Below, piece after piece: positions 4,347-5,557 of a stretch of 5,557 bases of DNA; the first letter of the stretch is position 1; each line of letters opens with the position of its first letter. The position numbers were made by a program, and so were the translations under genes. This DNA comes from Lentisphaeria bacterium (GTDB lineage Bacteria; Verrucomicrobiota; Lentisphaeria; Oligosphaerales; JAFGRS01): the NCBI GenBank assembly GCA_016935045.1, contig JAFGRS010000130.1, positions 1-5,557 of the forward strand, written 5' to 3'. The notes beneath the pieces are model-generated. The model saw only the letters and a program-made list of their open reading frames with translations. It made no database searches and was not told the DNA's origin.

Positions 4347-5027
4347 ATGCACGCTTCACGCCCCCATGTCCTCCCCGCCCTGCTGGCCCTGTGTTGCCTA
4401 TCCCTGCTCGCGCTGCTGTCTGCCATGTCGGCGCCCGCGGCGGAGACCGCCGGCGAGTGGAAGGCGTTGTTCGACGGGACTTCGCTGGATGCCTGGACCT
4501 GCAAGCCGGGCGGTTGGACCATCGAGGACGGGGCCGTCGCGCTGCAGCCCAAGGGCGGCTATCTCTGGAGCAAGGAACGCTTCGGGGACTTCGTGCTCGA
4601 CCTCGAGTTCAAGGTGGACTCGGGGACCAACAGCGGCATCTTCATCCGCACCGACCGGACCAACGACCCCGTGCAGACCGGCATCGAGGTGCAGGTGTTC
4701 GATTCCCACGGCAAGCCCACGGGCAACAAGCACATGTGCGGCGCGATCTACGACTGCCTCTCCCCGAGCGCCAATCCCATGAAGCCCGCGGGGGAATGGA
4801 ATCACATGGTCATCACCTGCCAGGCCAATGTCATCCGGATTGTCCTCAACGAGACGCCGATCATCGACATGGACCTGGACCAGTGGACGACACCCAACCA
4901 GAACCCCGACGGCAGCAAGAACAAGTTCAAGACCGCCTACAAGGACATGCCGCGCGCCGGACACATCGGCTTTCAGGATCACGGCAAGCCGGTCTGGTAC
5001 CGGAATATCCGCATCCGGCCCCTGTAG
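4347..5027 (+). CDS. secreted DUF1080 / 3-keto-disaccharide hydrolase family protein
   Basis: A 226-residue protein of the DUF1080 family (Pfam 3-keto-disaccharide hydrolase domain), a concanavalin-like beta-sandwich common in planctomycetes and relatives. Some members are reported to cleave 3-keto-glycosides; many are uncharacterised. Residues 1-31 form a Sec signal peptide with a long leucine/cysteine core and an APA site. The domain then runs in family order: LFDGTSLDAW (41-50), GWTIEDGAV (56-64), a WSKERFGDFVLDLEFK block (74-89), NSGIFIR (95-101), GIEVQVFD (112-119), CGAIYD (131-136), PAGEWNHMVI (147-156), the loop strand NVIRIVLNE (161-169), and the closing HIGFQDHGKPVWYRNIRI (206-223). 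The domain fills almost the whole mature protein, so it is a single-domain member of normal length. Two mature cysteines (131, 137) could pair. It sits apart from the upstream genes by 263 bp with its own likely promoter, but shares their export and sugar-related theme. Confidence 0.95.
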   Translation: MHASRPHVLPALLALCCLSLLALLSAMSAPAAETAGEWKALFDGTSLDAWTCKPGGWTIEDGAVALQPKGGYLWSKERFGDFVLDLEFKVDSGTNSGIFIRTDRTNDPVQTGIEVQVFDSHGKPTGNKHMCGAIYDCLSPSANPMKPAGEWNHMVITCQANVIRIVLNETPIIDMDLDQWTTPNQNPDGSKNKFKTAYKDMPRAGHIGFQDHGKPVWYRNIRIRPL

Positions 5028-5224
5028 GACCCACGAACCCGACCGGGGCGGCGGGGCATCGCGGGCTCCAGGGCGGAAGGCGCTCTCTCGCAGAACCTGA
5101 GCTTTGCCGAAGGTCGAGCGGCGAGCCCCGCCTTGTCCCAATGCGGGAGGCGCTCTCTCGCAGAACCTGAGCTTTGCCGAAGGTCGAGCGCGATTCCACC
5201 GCGCGGCGGGACACCTTCAGGACG
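5028..5224. other. convergent intergenic gap with repeat
   Basis: This gap lies between the stop codons of two convergent genes. It contains the 43-bp direct repeat described separately and no gene I can support. A possible short hairpin is CCACC (5196-5200) with GGCGG (5205-5209), with one mismatch; no clear bidirectional terminator with a T-tract is seen. Confidence 0.55.
5078..5190. repeat. 43-bp perfect direct repeat, two copies 70 bp apart
   Basis: Positions 5078-5120 and 5148-5190 are identical over 43 bp. Similarity extends 5 bp further left with one mismatch (GCGGAAGG against GCGGGAGG). The 27-nt interval is not repeated. Each copy begins close to CGCTC and ends with GAGCG, a 5-bp inverted pair, with an inner ACCT/AGGT pair, so a weak fold is possible. 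Perfect conservation in a non-coding gap suggests recent duplication or a maintained dispersed element. The position between convergent genes would suit a transcription-end or insertion-tolerant site. Confidence 0.9.
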
Positions 5225-5557
5225 TCACTCCTCCAAGTGGATGTCGACGCCACAGAGAACAGCCGAACCTACGCCCTTGACCTCCAGCGCCAGCGTCTCC
5301 CCGGCCCGAACGCGGAAGGGGCGGGCCACGGGCCGCCACGGACCTCCGCCGGCGGCGGCAACATCGAGACCCCGTTCGACCGTCTCCCCCTGCAGCGTCA
5401 CGTCGACTGCCGCGGGGACCCCCTGCCGGTCGCCGGGGTCGCAGAAGTGCAACGTCACGCGATATGCCTGCTCGCGGTCGGTTGCATCGCCGAGGTGGAC
5501 ATCGAGTCGGATGGGGGGCCGGAGTCCGCAGGCGTAGAGCCAGGGGCAGTCCGTGCC
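5225..5557 (-). CDS. partial protein, malectin-like C-terminal carbohydrate-binding domain
   Basis: This is the 3' end of a larger gene running in from the right edge. The stop is TGA at 5225-5227 on the - strand, and the frame is open to the window edge, giving 110 visible residues. A GTG at 5458 is only an internal codon, because sequence upstream of it continues the same domain. Visible in order are PWLYACGLR (residues 5-13), a LDVHLGD strand (18-24), YRVTLHFCDPGD (32-43), VDVTLQGETV, PFRVRAGETLALEV, and the closing LCGVDIHLEE. This order of strands is that of malectin-like (CBM57-type) domains often found at the C-terminus of glycoside hydrolases and other large secreted proteins of PVC bacteria. 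The catalytic part, if any, lies outside the window. The domain call rests on pattern memory; other jelly-roll binding domains are possible. Confidence 0.75.
   Translation of the reverse strand, partial: GTDCPWLYACGLRPPIRLDVHLGDATDREQAYRVTLHFCDPGDRQGVPAAVDVTLQGETVERGLDVAAAGGGPWRPVARPFRVRAGETLALEVKGVGSAVLCGVDIHLEE

Noticed and set aside
4289..5170. Long overlapping + frames across the DUF1080 gene and the 43-bp repeat
   Set aside because: They are out of frame with a strongly recognised family protein and have arginine/glycine/histidine-rich shadow composition.
5078..5190. CRISPR array (43-bp repeat, 27-nt spacer)
   Set aside because: There are only two repeats and one spacer, no cas gene, and a repeat without typical CRISPR structure. 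A dispersed extragenic repeat explains it better.
1..5557. tRNA, rRNA, riboswitch or insertion-sequence transposase
   Set aside because: I looked for these and saw no cloverleaf, conserved rRNA blocks, riboswitch core motifs or transposase-like protein.

Overview
This is a GC-rich bacterial window with five complete genes on the + strand and one partial gene on the - strand that enters from the right edge. The gene set is a Tat-exported sulfatase, secreted jelly-roll and DUF1080 (3-keto-disaccharide hydrolase family) proteins, a secreted NTF2-like protein, and a malectin-like C-terminal domain. This set, with the GC richness and repeat-rich gaps, fits a polysaccharide-degrading member of the PVC group (Planctomycetota, Kiritimatiellota, Lentisphaerota or Verrucomicrobiota). 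That placement is inference from gene families; there is no rRNA or other taxonomic marker here.

Layout. Positions 1-188 hold about 2.5 copies of a 75-bp tandem repeat, probably continuing off the left edge; each full copy carries its own 10-bp inverted repeat. Positions 191-407 hold a second, unrelated non-coding element: two head-to-head copies of a roughly 85-bp sequence forming a long imperfect palindrome (232-398), preceded by an extra partial copy (204-231). A plausible sigma70-type promoter (416-444) follows. Next come a conserved-looking cytoplasmic protein of unknown function (496-1320) and, 8 bp later, a type I sulfatase (1329-2732); these two are almost certainly co-transcribed. 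After a gap with a 10-bp GC hairpin come a secreted beta-sandwich protein (2826-3482), a secreted NTF2/SnoaL-like protein (3592-4083), a 263-bp gap with several inverted repeats and a candidate promoter, and a secreted DUF1080 protein (4347-5027). A 197-bp gap with a 43-bp direct repeat separates this from a convergent gene on the - strand whose C-terminus looks like a malectin-type carbohydrate-binding domain (5225-5557).

Working model (inference): the genes form an export-oriented glycan-use cluster. The sulfatase, matured on its active-site Cys by a formylglycine-generating enzyme encoded elsewhere, would desulfate a glycan in the periplasm or outside. The DUF1080 protein would bind or cleave a (3-keto-)glycoside, and the jelly-roll and malectin-like domains would bind carbohydrate. 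No regulator, transporter, FGE, RNA gene, insertion sequence or credible CRISPR array was seen. The more unusual content lies in the repeats and hairpins of the gaps and in the unrecognised gene coupled to the sulfatase.
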